A stretch of 39,422 bases of DNA, taken from NCBI GenBank assembly GCA_002494895.1, contig DADA01000098.1:1-39422 (forward strand). The letters run 5' to 3'. Source of the DNA: Nitrososphaera sp. UBA210 (GTDB taxonomy: Archaea; Thermoproteota; Nitrososphaeria; Nitrososphaerales; Nitrososphaeraceae). Below the pieces are notes generated by a model. It was not told where the DNA came from, ran no database searches, and saw nothing but the letters and a program-made list of their open reading frames with translations. A program made the translations under genes and the position numbers. The first letter of the stretch is position 1, and each line of letters begins with the position of its first letter. Below are positions 16,244 to 23,958 of the stretch, piece by piece.

Positions 16244-16316
16244 CCAGAGCCTATCGCTGCGCGAAGAGCAACGCAAAAGCGTTGTGCGGTGCTCGTCGCG
16301 CCGCTATCCATTCTGG
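16244..16316. ncRNA. Long imperfect hairpin, candidate structured RNA
   Basis: The stretch folds into one extended stem. CCAGA (16244-16248) pairs with TCTGG (16312-16316), GCGCG (16259-16263) with CGCGC (16297-16301), and GAGC (16266-16269) with GCTC (16291-16294). AACGC-AAAA-GCGTT (16270-16283) forms the tip. A 7-nt bulge and several mismatches interrupt it. It sits about 80 nt before the pilin gene in a 273-nt intergenic region that has no coding frame. It could be an sRNA, a 5' leader structure or a MITE remnant. Confidence 0.35.
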
Positions 16317-16398
16317 CATCGAAACTTGGGTAGCTATTCCAGAGTAGAATGACTAATCGGACAACCAGCTCATATTCACATGCACGATTACTCTCACT

Positions 16399-16968
16399 AT
16401 GGCCGTACAGTTCAGAAAGAGAAAAGGTCTTGGCAGCGTAATTACGACCCTCATCATCCTGATTGCTTCAGTAGTCCTGGCAGCGGGAGTAATTTTCTTT
16501 GGAGGATCGTTGTTCCAAACCAACACTGAAAACGAAGCAATACAAGTCTCCAACACACACATTTGGGTATCGCCTAACGGCACGTCGTCCGTGGCTGGAT
16601 TTGTTGTTCAGAACACTGGCGGAAAGGCCGTGGCCGTCCAAAAGATAACAATCAGAGGTCAGTCGATTCCTGTGGCTTCCTGGTACTACAATAATACCTC
16701 CACAGTTGCTACCGCAGCCAACGTACAGAGTGAACTAAAGTTCGATGACACCTTGGGAACAATTGATGTTAGAGCATCAACTGCAGGAGAAGAACAATTC
16801 ACGCAGGCAACGGGCCCCATATCACTGTTACAGGGTCAGGCGGTGTTCATTTACCTGGCCAAGCCAGCGGGGATCAATGCAATTGACAGCGGTCTAGCTT
16901 ATACCCTGAATGTACAGGCAGGCAAGGCTAGCGCGGCAGTAGCATCGGTAAACGTAGGCGCGGCATAA
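16399..16968 (+). CDS. Archaeal type IV pilin / archaellin-like subunit
   Basis: The N-terminus carries a class III signal. A basic RKRKG ends at G10 and is followed by LGSVITTLIILIASVVLAAGVIFFGG, the hydrophobic assembly helix. A PibD/FlaK-like peptidase would cut after G10. The 189-residue protein then has a beta-rich C-terminal domain with sequons (NGT, NNT) for surface glycosylation. No archaellum or pilus assembly genes are adjacent, so it is probably an accessory pilin. A CATATTCA box lies about 26 nt upstream of the ATG. Confidence 0.78.
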   Translation: MAVQFRKRKGLGSVITTLIILIASVVLAAGVIFFGGSLFQTNTENEAIQVSNTHIWVSPNGTSSVAGFVVQNTGGKAVAVQKITIRGQSIPVASWYYNNTSTVATAANVQSELKFDDTLGTIDVRASTAGEEQFTQATGPISLLQGQAVFIYLAKPAGINAIDSGLAYTLNVQAGKASAAVASVNVGAA

Positions 16969-17116
16969 GCAATAGGTATCTGTAGCTATTCTAATGCTGC
17001 AGATATCCGATTTCATTTTTTCAATCGAGATCGAAGGCGAGTCTACCGAGTCCGTAACTTTGTTCTAGTACTCAGCACCGCTATTTTTTAATCATATGAC
17101 ATTCCAGTGATCAGAA

Positions 17117-17305
17117 ATGCAAGACTATCCGCGTTTTCATGATCAAAAGCGATTTCAAATGCGTTTTGCCATCTGCAATCAATGTTACTGGTGCGCCACG
17201 GTCATCAAGGAAAATTCATCACATGTCTGCCCGACGTGCAGCTCTCGGCTGAATTCTCTTCCCCTGCAATCAAAAAGGATGCTTCAGGAGTGCATGACGG
17301 CATGA
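17117..17305 (+). CDS. Small cysteine-rich zinc-binding protein
   Basis: A 62-residue protein with C20, C23 and C26 (CNQCYWCATV) and C38, C41 (HVCPTCSSRL), a zinc-ribbon-like pair of knuckles plus one extra cysteine. An ATTTTTTAATC box (17083-17093) is 26 nt before the ATG. The stop overlaps the next gene by four bases (ATGA), so the two are co-translated and may act together. Confidence 0.6.
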   Translation: MQDYPRFHDQKRFQMRFAICNQCYWCATVIKENSSHVCPTCSSRLNSLPLQSKRMLQECMTA

Positions 17306-17544
17306 ACATTGAGGAAGAAGCAAGCACGATTGTCGAGGCAAGAACCTGTGGAGAGAAAAACAGGAGGGTGGCGTACAAGTTCATGGATGGTTTCCATACC
17401 CTCTGCCTGGACAAGAAAGACATCGTACTGGCAGAGATCGATGCGTGCGAAGTCCTGCTCAGGGCGTGCAACGACCAGGGGGACCGGAACGCGATCGATA
17501 AAGAGATTTCAGAACTGAAACTGGTCCTTGACTTGATGTCATAG
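17302..17544 (+). CDS. Hypothetical 80-aa protein coupled to the zinc-ribbon gene
   Basis: The ATG at 17302 overlaps the preceding stop as ATGA. I prefer it to an upstream in-frame ATG at 17182 that lies inside the zinc-ribbon gene. The sequence has a beta hairpin (RRVAYKFMDGFHTLCLDKKDIVLAEID) followed by helices (ACEVLLRACNDQGDRNAIDKEISELKLVLDLM) and resembles no family I know. The stop is 2 nt from the convergent DUF6659-like gene. Confidence 0.55.
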   Translation: MNIEEEASTIVEARTCGEKNRRVAYKFMDGFHTLCLDKKDIVLAEIDACEVLLRACNDQGDRNAIDKEISELKLVLDLMS

Positions 17545-17546
17545 GA

Positions 17547-17948
17547 CTACAGGAAATAGTCCTTGTTGTCCATGATGTACGGGAATACCTTCTTGTTTAT
17601 TATAGAGTCGGCCTCGGCATCCACGTCGAACGACAGCAATAGAAGGAACTTGTTCTTGCCGCTTGACTTGATTGGAACAGTGGCCCGTACGAGTTTCGAG
17701 TAGCGGCTTATTGAAAACCGCAGCTCACCTATCTTTGTTTCAAAGGCTTCCCGGGTAGCGGCGCGTATTGCGGCCTGAACCGAATAGCGCGCAGTTTCAT
17801 CCTGTGTCATCAACGGAACGAGGTCCTTTCTGTACGAGGCGGCCACCAGGTGGCCTAGGTGGTTCGAGATTGCAGCAAAGCGAATAAAGTGATCCTTCTC
17901 GAGCACTCCCCGGCAAAAGGTCTCAAAAAAGTCGTCCCTGTCTCCCAT
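17547..17948 (-). CDS. DUF6659-like conserved thaumarchaeal protein, copy 2
   Basis: The 133-residue protein is a paralog of the gene at 14011-14436. They share FETFCRGVLE-like and FCxxIL starts, TQDETARYSVQAAIRAATRE versus TEEENEEYAASAIARQKTRG, and the core KIGELRFSISRYSKLVRATVPI versus KIGKMRYAFGRYEKLHRATIPI. A CTTTTTATAG box (about 17977-17987) precedes the ATG by about 30 nt. The role is unknown; a cytoplasmic sensor-like fold is inferred. Confidence 0.65.
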   Translation of the reverse strand: MGDRDDFFETFCRGVLEKDHFIRFAAISNHLGHLVAASYRKDLVPLMTQDETARYSVQAAIRAATREAFETKIGELRFSISRYSKLVRATVPIKSSGKNKFLLLLSFDVDAEADSIINKKVFPYIMDNKDYFL

Positions 17949-18066
17949 TTCGCTGATATCAAGTTTTCAGCGCCTGTCTATAAAAAGTAGCGTCTTGAAA
18001 CAGGCGCAGTATTAACAAGCGATAGTTCGCTGATCGTCTAAGCACATGTCTGAGCTGCGGTCCGCC

Positions 18067-18996
18067 CTACATTCCCATACCTGACACGCCTTCGTCACTC
18101 ATTGGGTCTTCCGTCGGATCTTCAGAATCGATAGAATTTTCAGATCCGGCTTGCGACGATTGGTCGCCTAGCGGCGGCTCCTGCGCGTTATCGTCCATCG
18201 TCATAGAATCAGTCGTGGGCATCATCTGATTCCCCGTCACATTCGCCAGACCAGCCATGACAGCCACACCTGTAATCATTAGGGCAATGCCCGCTATTCT
18301 AGCCGCCCATATCCCCCGTGACCAAATTTTCTCGAGAAAGATTATTCCCGCAAACAGCGCCATCCACAGGATGTTCATCCATCCGAGTGCTACCATTATC
18401 AGAAAGTATGGCCAGCAACAGCCAAGGCAGTACAGACCGTGGTACATTCCCATGGACAGCGCGCCTCCAGCTCCCTTTTTCCAGCGCCTCATGAAAAAAC
18501 TCATCGGGGATTCGCAATACCCAAGGCACTTCGACTTGAGCGGGCTGAATTGATATGCCCCGGCGGCCATCAGGATCGAGCCGAGAAAGATGCCAAAAGA
18601 GGTAGCGCTCAACATTCCTGCAAGGGCGGCTGCCGGAATGGACCAGGCCAGCAAGAGCGCGATGCCAGTGAGCGACCAGACGGCCAGATATGACCCTATG
18701 AATAGCATCATTCTCGCGCTAAGAGCTGTATTTCCTCTCTCCACAACGATGCTTTGCGACTCATTGCCACCCTTTGAGAGGCGGTTATAGAGCAAGACCA
18801 TCGGCGAAATCGCTGGAAACATCATCGCTGCCATTCCGGCCGTCCAGACTACGACAAAAATAGATGCCTTTATCGCATCGTTAGGCTCGGCCATGGAAGA
18901 CATCATTTCCATTTGGAATACCTGCGAGGCTATCCAGCCAAGAGCAGACGAGCTAACCAGCGCGATAACGAGCAGCTTTTCCAGTCGCCCTATCAT
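18067..18996 (-). CDS. DUF2182 integral membrane protein (predicted metal-binding)
   Basis: The 309-residue protein has about seven hydrophobic segments and DUF2182 hallmarks: WTAGMAAMMFPAISPM, CLGYCESP, and GMYHGLYCLGCCWPYFLIM, rich in Cys, His and Met that could bind copper or another soft metal. The C-terminal tail (about 255-309) is acidic, Met-rich (MMPTTDSMTM, GVSGMGM) and probably disordered. In many genomes DUF2182 sits beside DUF1326; here a DUF1326 gene lies about 6.3 kb away at 25270. A shared metal-handling role is inferred. Confidence 0.85.
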   Translation of the reverse strand: MIGRLEKLLVIALVSSSALGWIASQVFQMEMMSSMAEPNDAIKASIFVVVWTAGMAAMMFPAISPMVLLYNRLSKGGNESQSIVVERGNTALSARMMLFIGSYLAVWSLTGIALLLAWSIPAAALAGMLSATSFGIFLGSILMAAGAYQFSPLKSKCLGYCESPMSFFMRRWKKGAGGALSMGMYHGLYCLGCCWPYFLIMVALGWMNILWMALFAGIIFLEKIWSRGIWAARIAGIALMITGVAVMAGLANVTGNQMMPTTDSMTMDDNAQEPPLGDQSSQAGSENSIDSEDPTEDPMSDEGVSGMGM

Positions 18997-19140
18997 GACT
19001 ATCCCTGCTGAACTCCATACCGGTGTGAAAAATACTTTGTGCTCTCACGAGCAAGTCGCGATGGTGAAGATTCTTCTCATTGTGCGTCTATAATGTTAAT
19101 CCAGAGTGTTTATAGCTTCACCGGCTGGTGGCAATTCTAG

Positions 19141-19293
19141 ATGTCATCGTCCAGCACGAGTATGACTATCGAAAAAATAGACCGGCTCTTTTACTGCGCC
19201 GAATGCAAAGTCGTGTTTTTGTTCAGATCCGACGCAATCGACCACGAAACCGCATCGGGACATCCAAGAATGCAAGAAATGCCCTTTGAATAG
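19141..19293 (+). CDS. 50-aa C2H2 mini zinc-finger protein
   Basis: An ATG-TAG frame of 50 residues contains FYCAECKVVFLFRSDAIDHE and TASGH. The spacing is C19-x2-C22-x12-H35-x5-H41, a C2H2 finger. A GTTTATAGC box (19108-19116) precedes the ATG by about 28 nt, consistent with a leaderless gene. With the 39-residue protein at 14513 and the 95-residue protein at 36502, it is the third C2H2 protein in the window. Confidence 0.65.
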   Translation: MSSSSTSMTIEKIDRLFYCAECKVVFLFRSDAIDHETASGHPRMQEMPFE

Positions 19294-19406
19294 GAATCTG
19301 CCTCGTCCGGGAGTGGTCCTGAGCCGTGTGGTAGTCCAGAATGTATGCCCCGCCGACCCTCCCGCGCTTTAAATGCAGATTCTTGGCAGCCAACTGTCTA
19401 CCGGTG

Positions 19407-20243
19407 TCACGAACCGGAAAAGAGTCCGGTAAAAAACCTCAACATCCCGCCGCCAGAAATAAGATCCGAGCCAATGAATAGCCCTATTGCCCCGAGAAAG
19501 GTCATTATCCAGATGGCCTTGTTCCATGCAAATATCTTGGAACCATCCAGTCCCATGAAGGGTATGAGGTTGAACAACGCGACCCAGGCGTTGAACCTTG
19601 CTCCGACAGCAAGGATCTGTGAAGGAAAATCAATTGTTGCAGTTTCGCCGATCAAGTATGCTATGACAAAGCCTGAGCCCATGGCCAGGTTGGTCAAGGG
19701 GCCGATCCAGGACACTCTGCCGTGCCTGGCTTCACTGAGGCTTCCGCTTACAAAGACTGCTCCGGGGGCAATGAACTTGAAAGGCAGAAAAATGGATATC
19801 GCAGTCATCGCCGCACTATAGAAAATCACTCTGAATTCGGCCCAGGCGCGGTAAATCTGTGCCAGGAATTTGTGTCCTAGTTCATGGACCATGAATGCGC
19901 TGATAAAGATAGCAAGAAAATCCCACCGCAGGTTATAATTGTTAATCGACAGTCCAACTGCCGTGACAAGTGCCGTCCCTAGCATAAGGTGCGCAAGCTC
20001 TGTCTTTGAGAACCTCAGCATAACTGCGTTCCTGAACGACGACGCTACTCTTTCCTGCGGCGAGCCTGATTTACCCTGAACCCGCTCTATGAATTCGCGA
20101 TCCCTTGCCGGCCTTTCCAAGAAGTCCTGCAGTAGAACGCATTGATGGTTCGGCGGAAGCCTGTGTACAGAGCAGAAAGCCCCGCTGCAGTACCGGCACT
20201 TGAATGGAATCATCTCTTCGGCGCCGCAGGCATCGCATTTCAC
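19407..20243 (-). CDS. AN1 zinc finger fused to site-2-protease-like M50 metalloprotease
   Basis: Residues 3-35 form an AN1-type finger (C3, C6, C16, C19, C24, H27, H33, C35). A multi-pass membrane domain follows with the zinc protease motif HELGH (120-124), GPLTNLAMG (181-189) and NLIPFMGLDG (225-234), whose D233 is the third zinc ligand. This is an intramembrane protease with a cytoplasmic zinc finger that may choose substrates or ubiquitin-like partners. A TTATTATAAAGA box (20262-20273) lies about 24 nt before the ATG. The fusion is known from archaea; the substrate is unknown. Confidence 0.88.
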   Translation of the reverse strand: MKCDACGAEEMIPFKCRYCSGAFCSVHRLPPNHQCVLLQDFLERPARDREFIERVQGKSGSPQERVASSFRNAVMLRFSKTELAHLMLGTALVTAVGLSINNYNLRWDFLAIFISAFMVHELGHKFLAQIYRAWAEFRVIFYSAAMTAISIFLPFKFIAPGAVFVSGSLSEARHGRVSWIGPLTNLAMGSGFVIAYLIGETATIDFPSQILAVGARFNAWVALFNLIPFMGLDGSKIFAWNKAIWIMTFLGAIGLFIGSDLISGGGMLRFFTGLFSGS

Positions 20244-20264
20244 AGTATGACATTGGCCGTTTCT

Positions 20265-20525
20265 TTATAATAATTCATTGCCCTGTTTCCTGTGTATCAA
20301 AAGGATCCCAAATACTCCTAGGATGCCTCCTATTATGGCCATATGCACGATAGAGGGCAGTATTACCTGAAATCCTAGGGCAAGCAGGATAAGCTGGAAG
20401 ACCACTGTCAGCAGTATTGAAAATGAGGCTATGGTTGAAGTCATTGAAGCGCCAATCCTGGCCAGCCCTACGACGTAGGTCAGACCGGCAAGTAACGGCA
20501 AAATGGGCTTTGTTAAATAAGTCAT
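20265..20525 (-). CDS. Small membrane protein with three TM segments
   Basis: The 86-residue protein is almost entirely hydrophobic, with three predicted helices and a short basic end (HRKQGNELL). I use the ATG at 20525 because TTGTTTAACAG (20547-20557) is a TATA-like box 26 nt upstream. The frame is also open to 20597, but that extension overlaps a 20-nt direct repeat. It lies in the same direction as and upstream of the AN1 protease gene. The family is not recognised. Confidence 0.55.
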   Translation of the reverse strand: MTYLTKPILPLLAGLTYVVGLARIGASMTSTIASFSILLTVVFQLILLALGFQVILPSIVHMAIIGGILGVFGILLIHRKQGNELL

Positions 20526-20572
20526 GTTTGTCAAGGAAGTCAATATTCTGTTAAACAAGTAACGCTGAAGGT

Positions 20573-21019
20573 AGGAATCTAGAATACTCCGTGTCACCCG
20601 TCAACTTGACGACACCTTATACTACCGTGGTAACCGAGGCCAGCTCATCCACCCTCAGGATTACACGCTGCATTATCAGTTCAGCAGTATCTTTACCAAA
20701 GAATCGGTTCAGGCTATCTGATATCATGCTAAAGTCAATATGCTTGGTGCCAATTCCCGAATCGTCATTTGTTTGGGATTGCAAATCATGAAACACTGCT
20801 TCACTAATCGGCTTTCCCAATACCTGGAGTGTTTGCTCCAACGCTTTCCAGACCAGGTCTTCATTAATTATGGGCCTATCGGACAACGTCTTTATCCTCA
20901 ATTATTGCGGTGCTCACGATAAAGTGAAGTGTGTGTGGTTGTTAATTACAATGATAGAAGCACACAACAATCTTCTATGTGCATGGTAACGTAATCATGA
21001 GGAATCTAGAAGACTCCGT
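20573..21019. repeat. 20-nt direct repeats flanking a small gene
   Basis: AGGAATCTAGAATACTCCGT (20573-20592) and AGGAATCTAGAAGACTCCGT (21000-21019) match at 19 of 20 bases, 427 bp apart, one on each side of the gene at 20617-20901. Each also lies 50-90 nt upstream of another promoter (the small membrane protein at 20525 and the receiver gene at 21088). They may be a shared operator or the scars of a mobile or duplicated cassette. Confidence 0.6.
20617..20901 (-). CDS. Small lineage-specific paralogous-family protein, copy A
   Basis: The 94-residue protein has an N-terminal helix ALEQTLQVLG and a C-terminal module HIDFSMISDSLNRFFGKDTAELIMQRVI. The same layout occurs at 35531-35869 (copy B) and 21779-22042 (copy C), and the C-terminal module recurs at the end of the winged-helix protein at 34900. 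The start is TTG; a CACTTTATCG box (about 20920-20930) lies 26 nt upstream. A four-helix dimerisation or sensor fold is a guess. Direct repeats flank the gene. Confidence 0.6.
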   Translation of the reverse strand: MRIKTLSDRPIINEDLVWKALEQTLQVLGKPISEAVFHDLQSQTNDDSGIGTKHIDFSMISDSLNRFFGKDTAELIMQRVILRVDELASVTTVV

Positions 21020-21087
21020 ACGTAAATGAGGATACATACGGGGAGTGAAAAAGATAAACCATGCTCTAGAATGATCAGCGAAATTTA

Positions 21088-21507
21088 GTGAAAATTCTCA
21101 TTGCTGAAGACGAAGTAGTTATAGGAGATTATTACAAGATGATCCTCGAATCAAGAAACCATGAGGTAGTGCTCGCTAGAGACGGTAAAGAATGCATTTC
21201 GGCCTTCGATAAGGCGTATCAAAGATTGCGATCGGAACTCTCCTCGAAATATGGGAAAAATCCCTTTGATCTGGTAGTGCTAGATTTCAGAATGCCAGGA
21301 AAGAACGGGGTCGATGTGGCAAAGCATATCATGTCCTTATGCCCCAAACAGAAAATCATCTTCGCTACTGCATACACTTTGGACGCCTTGGACGGAATGG
21401 CCAAGAAGCTCAAATTGGGCGTAGATGTTTTTCAGAAACCCTTCGACCTAGACGCGTTTGCGGCGATGGTTGAAGACTTGGGTCAAACACTACCAAAAAC
21501 CAGCTGA
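21088..21507 (+). CDS. Stand-alone response-regulator receiver protein
   Basis: This 139-residue protein is a CheY-like receiver with no output domain. The acidic pocket (E7, D8), phospho-acceptor D66 (LVVLDFRMP), T94 (FATAY) and K117 (FQKPF) are all present, so it should accept phosphate. Residues 40-60 form a longer loop (KAYQRLRSELSSKYGKN) than in CheY. The start is GTG behind an AAAGATAAACC box (21049-21060). No histidine kinase is in the window. Signalling probably proceeds by protein contact. Confidence 0.9.
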   Translation: MKILIAEDEVVIGDYYKMILESRNHEVVLARDGKECISAFDKAYQRLRSELSSKYGKNPFDLVVLDFRMPGKNGVDVAKHIMSLCPKQKIIFATAYTLDALDGMAKKLKLGVDVFQKPFDLDAFAAMVEDLGQTLPKTS

Positions 21508-21687
21508 GTTCGAGCGCCGCTCCTGGATGCTAATAACGGACAGGCGTGAGAAAAGCACTCGACAGCACCGTTTCGGTGATGCGGCAACTGCGGACAACGT
21601 CGCGTACTAGCCGTGATTCAGGAAAAACCGAAGATAGTCGCCAATAGAAGCTGAGAGGGTGGATCAGTTTTGCCAAGCCCACCATCT

Positions 21688-21721
21688 GTTAAGTCAGCGC
21701 CTTTTTGAAAAAGTCCTTAAC
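21688..21721. terminator. Nested inverted repeat between convergent genes
   Basis: GTTAAG (21688-21693) pairs with CTTAAC (21716-21721), and inside it CTTTTT (21701-21706) pairs with AAAAAG (21708-21713) around a single G. It lies in the 271-nt gap between the ends of the receiver gene and copy C, with T-rich runs on both strands, so a bidirectional terminator is plausible. Another short hairpin (CACCG-TTT-CGGTG, near 21568) lies in the same gap, and I see no coding frame. Confidence 0.4.
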
Positions 21722-21778
21722 AAAATGCACTTTTTACACAAAGCCTGAACCATTCAGCGTTAAGTTTGCTTTGGAGCA

Positions 21779-22042
21779 CTAGTGCATCTGCTCAAGCAAG
21801 ATATTGTCTATTTCCCTTGTGATCTGTGAAAGAATATTATTGGCTGAGCTTTCACCCATCATTACCGACAGCCCGAAATGAAGCTGGTCGAGCAAGAACT
21901 TTGAGTCGTCGTCCACCACAAACGAAATGGCATAAGACCGAGACAGATTATTCTTGATCACAGCAATCGTCTCTTCGCCAAGCGTGGCAAGCACTCTATT
22001 GGCTGCTTGTCTCTTAATTCTATCGCTGACGACTAATTTCAA
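21779..22042 (-). CDS. Small lineage-specific paralogous-family protein, copy C
   Basis: The 87-residue protein aligns with copies A and B: ANRVLATLGEETI near the start and LLDQLHFGLSVMMGESSANNILSQIT in the second half. In the second half MMGESSA replaces the FFGxxxA of its relatives. The start is TTG at 22042 with no strong TATA box, so it is uncertain. It is the most divergent of the set. It is convergent with the receiver gene. Confidence 0.55.
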   Translation of the reverse strand: MKLVVSDRIKRQAANRVLATLGEETIAVIKNNLSRSYAISFVVDDDSKFLLDQLHFGLSVMMGESSANNILSQITREIDNILLEQMH

Positions 22043-22216
22043 TTCTGGCTATTCGATGATAACAACAATCGAGTAAAAGCAGGATTCTGTCGTTTCTAAT
22101 ACATACATCAAATCGATTCTAGTTAGCAATCCTGGCATCATTGAAAAAACTGCTATCGAGTTTTATCCTATCATCGCATGCCTGAATTAACTCGAAATGC
22201 GTTGTTCCTTCGTAAG

Positions 22217-22879
22217 TTAGACTTTTTTTAACAAAGCCGGCAAAATAGAAAAGGCAATAAGGATCGCCCAGTCAGGTCCGGATATTTCTGGGCCTCCAAC
22301 CCACAGTATTGCGCTGAGCATTATTCCCGAAATAAGCAGTGAAGAGCTGGTGATCTGGAGAGCTGAATGTGCCTTCGTCATCTTTGTGATCAGGATAATG
22401 CCGGCTGCAAAGGATGCGGCAGAAATGACTGTTTCGATGTCTCCCCACGTTACGGTGAGTTCGGCGCTGCCTGCGCTCATAACGGTGACAAAGAATCCAG
22501 CCAGTGCAATGAGCGAGCCTTTGGACTTTATGCCGCTCAGCTTTTCTTTGAGAATTATCCTTGCGAGGATGAGAATGATTACAGTTTCAAGTAGTCCCGC
22601 CAGCAAGCCTTCCTTAGAAGCCCCCACAGCCGTGACTGAATCGTACCATGTGAAAACCCCAAGTGCAACAAGCGCGGAAGCGGGCAGCAGGTACTTCCAT
22701 GACCTGAAAACAGAGGCTGTCAGTCGCCCGTCCCGCGCTGGTGAAATGGCAAACAGTGCGACTCCTGCAATCAGAATGCTACTTCCCGCGACAACCAGCG
22801 GAGTTAGGTGCAGCTGAGTTGTCAGAATTTCAATAGCTATCGATTCGGCGGAAAGCCAGTGCCGCATGAAGAAACACAA
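22217..22879 (-). CDS. Truncated EamA/DMT-family transporter, possible pseudogene
   Basis: The sequence is clearly DMT-like: a first-repeat end TAVGASKEGLLAGLLETVIILILARIILKEKLSGIKSKGSLIALAGFF, then a second repeat starting WGDIETVISAASFAAGIILI. But only about eight TM helices are present instead of ten. The first helix is missing at the N-terminus, and the protein stops at SILPALLKKV just after a run of seven adenines (minus strand). Neither other frame downstream restores family-like sequence. I read it as decayed or deeply truncated; an active short form is less likely. Confidence 0.65.
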   Translation of the reverse strand: MCFFMRHWLSAESIAIEILTTQLHLTPLVVAGSSILIAGVALFAISPARDGRLTASVFRSWKYLLPASALVALGVFTWYDSVTAVGASKEGLLAGLLETVIILILARIILKEKLSGIKSKGSLIALAGFFVTVMSAGSAELTVTWGDIETVISAASFAAGIILITKMTKAHSALQITSSSLLISGIMLSAILWVGGPEISGPDWAILIAFSILPALLKKV

Positions 22880-23066
22880 CCCATGATAGCCGAATCAAAG
22901 GTCCAGTCTTACCCGCATTCGTTGTCCAGTTCACTATCGCGGACAGCATTGTTATGTCTTACTGGCTTTAGCGCCGGCATTATTGCTCGTTTTCGCTTTT
23001 TTTCAGTAGCCAGAGATACCTACCGCCGACTCTACAAAGGCTATTAATCGCGCAGTAGTTGCAGAG

Positions 23067-23519
23067 ATGTCAGAGACGTTGCTTGAGAATGAAGCGTACA
23101 TGAAGGAAGGCGCCGTAGAAGCGCTGGAAAAAGCATTGATCTTTACTATTGACGCATACTCGCACTCAGGGCTGGTCAGCGACAACGAAATAATCCAGAA
23201 ACTCCAGGACACACTCCGACATTTTAAGAGGAGGTCCATCTCTGTTCCAGGGTCTGAATCCGAGGGCATCGAAGCGTATGTCCTTGTTAACTGCGACCTT
23301 GGACTTGAAGAAGCAATTATCAAGGAGCTGCTCCTCGTACCCGAAGTCACGGAAGTAAAAGGCGTATTTGGTGTATATGATTTCATAGTAAAGATAAACA
23401 CGGATTCCGAAGAGGACATCAAGCGAGTGATTGCAAAAATCCGCTCAATGCCCGTGATAAAATCGAGTCTCACGATGATGGTAATTGAAGCTCAGGCTGG
23501 CAGAACCATCGATCAGTGA
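23067..23519 (+). CDS. Lrp/AsnC effector (RAM) domain with helical N-terminus and no HTH
   Basis: Residues 68-144 are a typical AsnC-type ligand-binding domain (EAYVLVNCDLGLEEAIIKEL, EVKGVFGVYDFIVKI, KSSLTMMVIE). The first 60 residues are helical but lack a helix-turn-helix, so the protein should not bind DNA by itself. It may sense amino acids and pair with full Lrp proteins such as the one at 33951. It is about 60% identical by eye to the stand-alone domain at 31473. A GGCTATTAATC box is 26 nt before the ATG. Confidence 0.8.
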   Translation: MSETLLENEAYMKEGAVEALEKALIFTIDAYSHSGLVSDNEIIQKLQDTLRHFKRRSISVPGSESEGIEAYVLVNCDLGLEEAIIKELLLVPEVTEVKGVFGVYDFIVKINTDSEEDIKRVIAKIRSMPVIKSSLTMMVIEAQAGRTIDQ

Positions 23520-23585
23520 ACTTGGATCATAGTCATCAGCTTATCGCAAGGTTGCGCTAATTCAGGGCGATAAGAATAGTCGGCC

Positions 23586-23786
23586 TCACGGCATCTTGTC
23601 TTCAATCAGATCAAGTGCCCTTGTCACGTAATCGTCCGTCAGAAATGACGGTATCTTCAGCTGCAGCGGTTCTGGCAGTCCCTGGTTGATTCTATGCAAT
23701 ACAGCTACCTGTCTGTCAAGGTCGGATTCTGACCTGCAGGCGTCTATAAGGCTCCGAAGTTCGTATTCTGCAGTCAAGGTTAGCAT
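23586..23786 (-). CDS. Hypothetical 66-aa helical protein
   Basis: A compact helical sequence (LTAEYELRSLIDACRSESDLDRQVAVLHRINQGL, YVTRALDLIEDKM) with a proline-rich turn in the middle. A GTTTTATAATCG box (23800-23810) lies close upstream of the ATG. It is divergent from the acyl-CoA dehydrogenase gene. The family is not recognised. Confidence 0.55.
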   Translation of the reverse strand: MLTLTAEYELRSLIDACRSESDLDRQVAVLHRINQGLPEPLQLKIPSFLTDDYVTRALDLIEDKMP

Positions 23787-23958
23787 CTCAACCCCGCCCG
23801 ATTATAAAACGAATATGACGTATGAGATACGGAATATTACCGAGGGTAGACATCGCCCTGCCAACGATTTTCGGGAAATGACTTCCACCGTCATAAGTTG
23901 TTTCGACGTTTTCCACAGACAGGGTTGCTTTTATACCGACGAGGGGCGTAGGCTTGGT

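Noticed and set aside
21508..21690. 51-codon minus-strand frame in the gap after the receiver gene
   Set aside because: It has no TATA box at the right distance, no motif and atypical codon choice.
23686..23958. Upstream extension of the acyl-CoA dehydrogenase frame (about 90 more codons)
   Set aside because: The frame is open, but the extension is not family-like, overlaps the divergent 66-aa gene, and contains the TATA box that fits the ATG at 23959.
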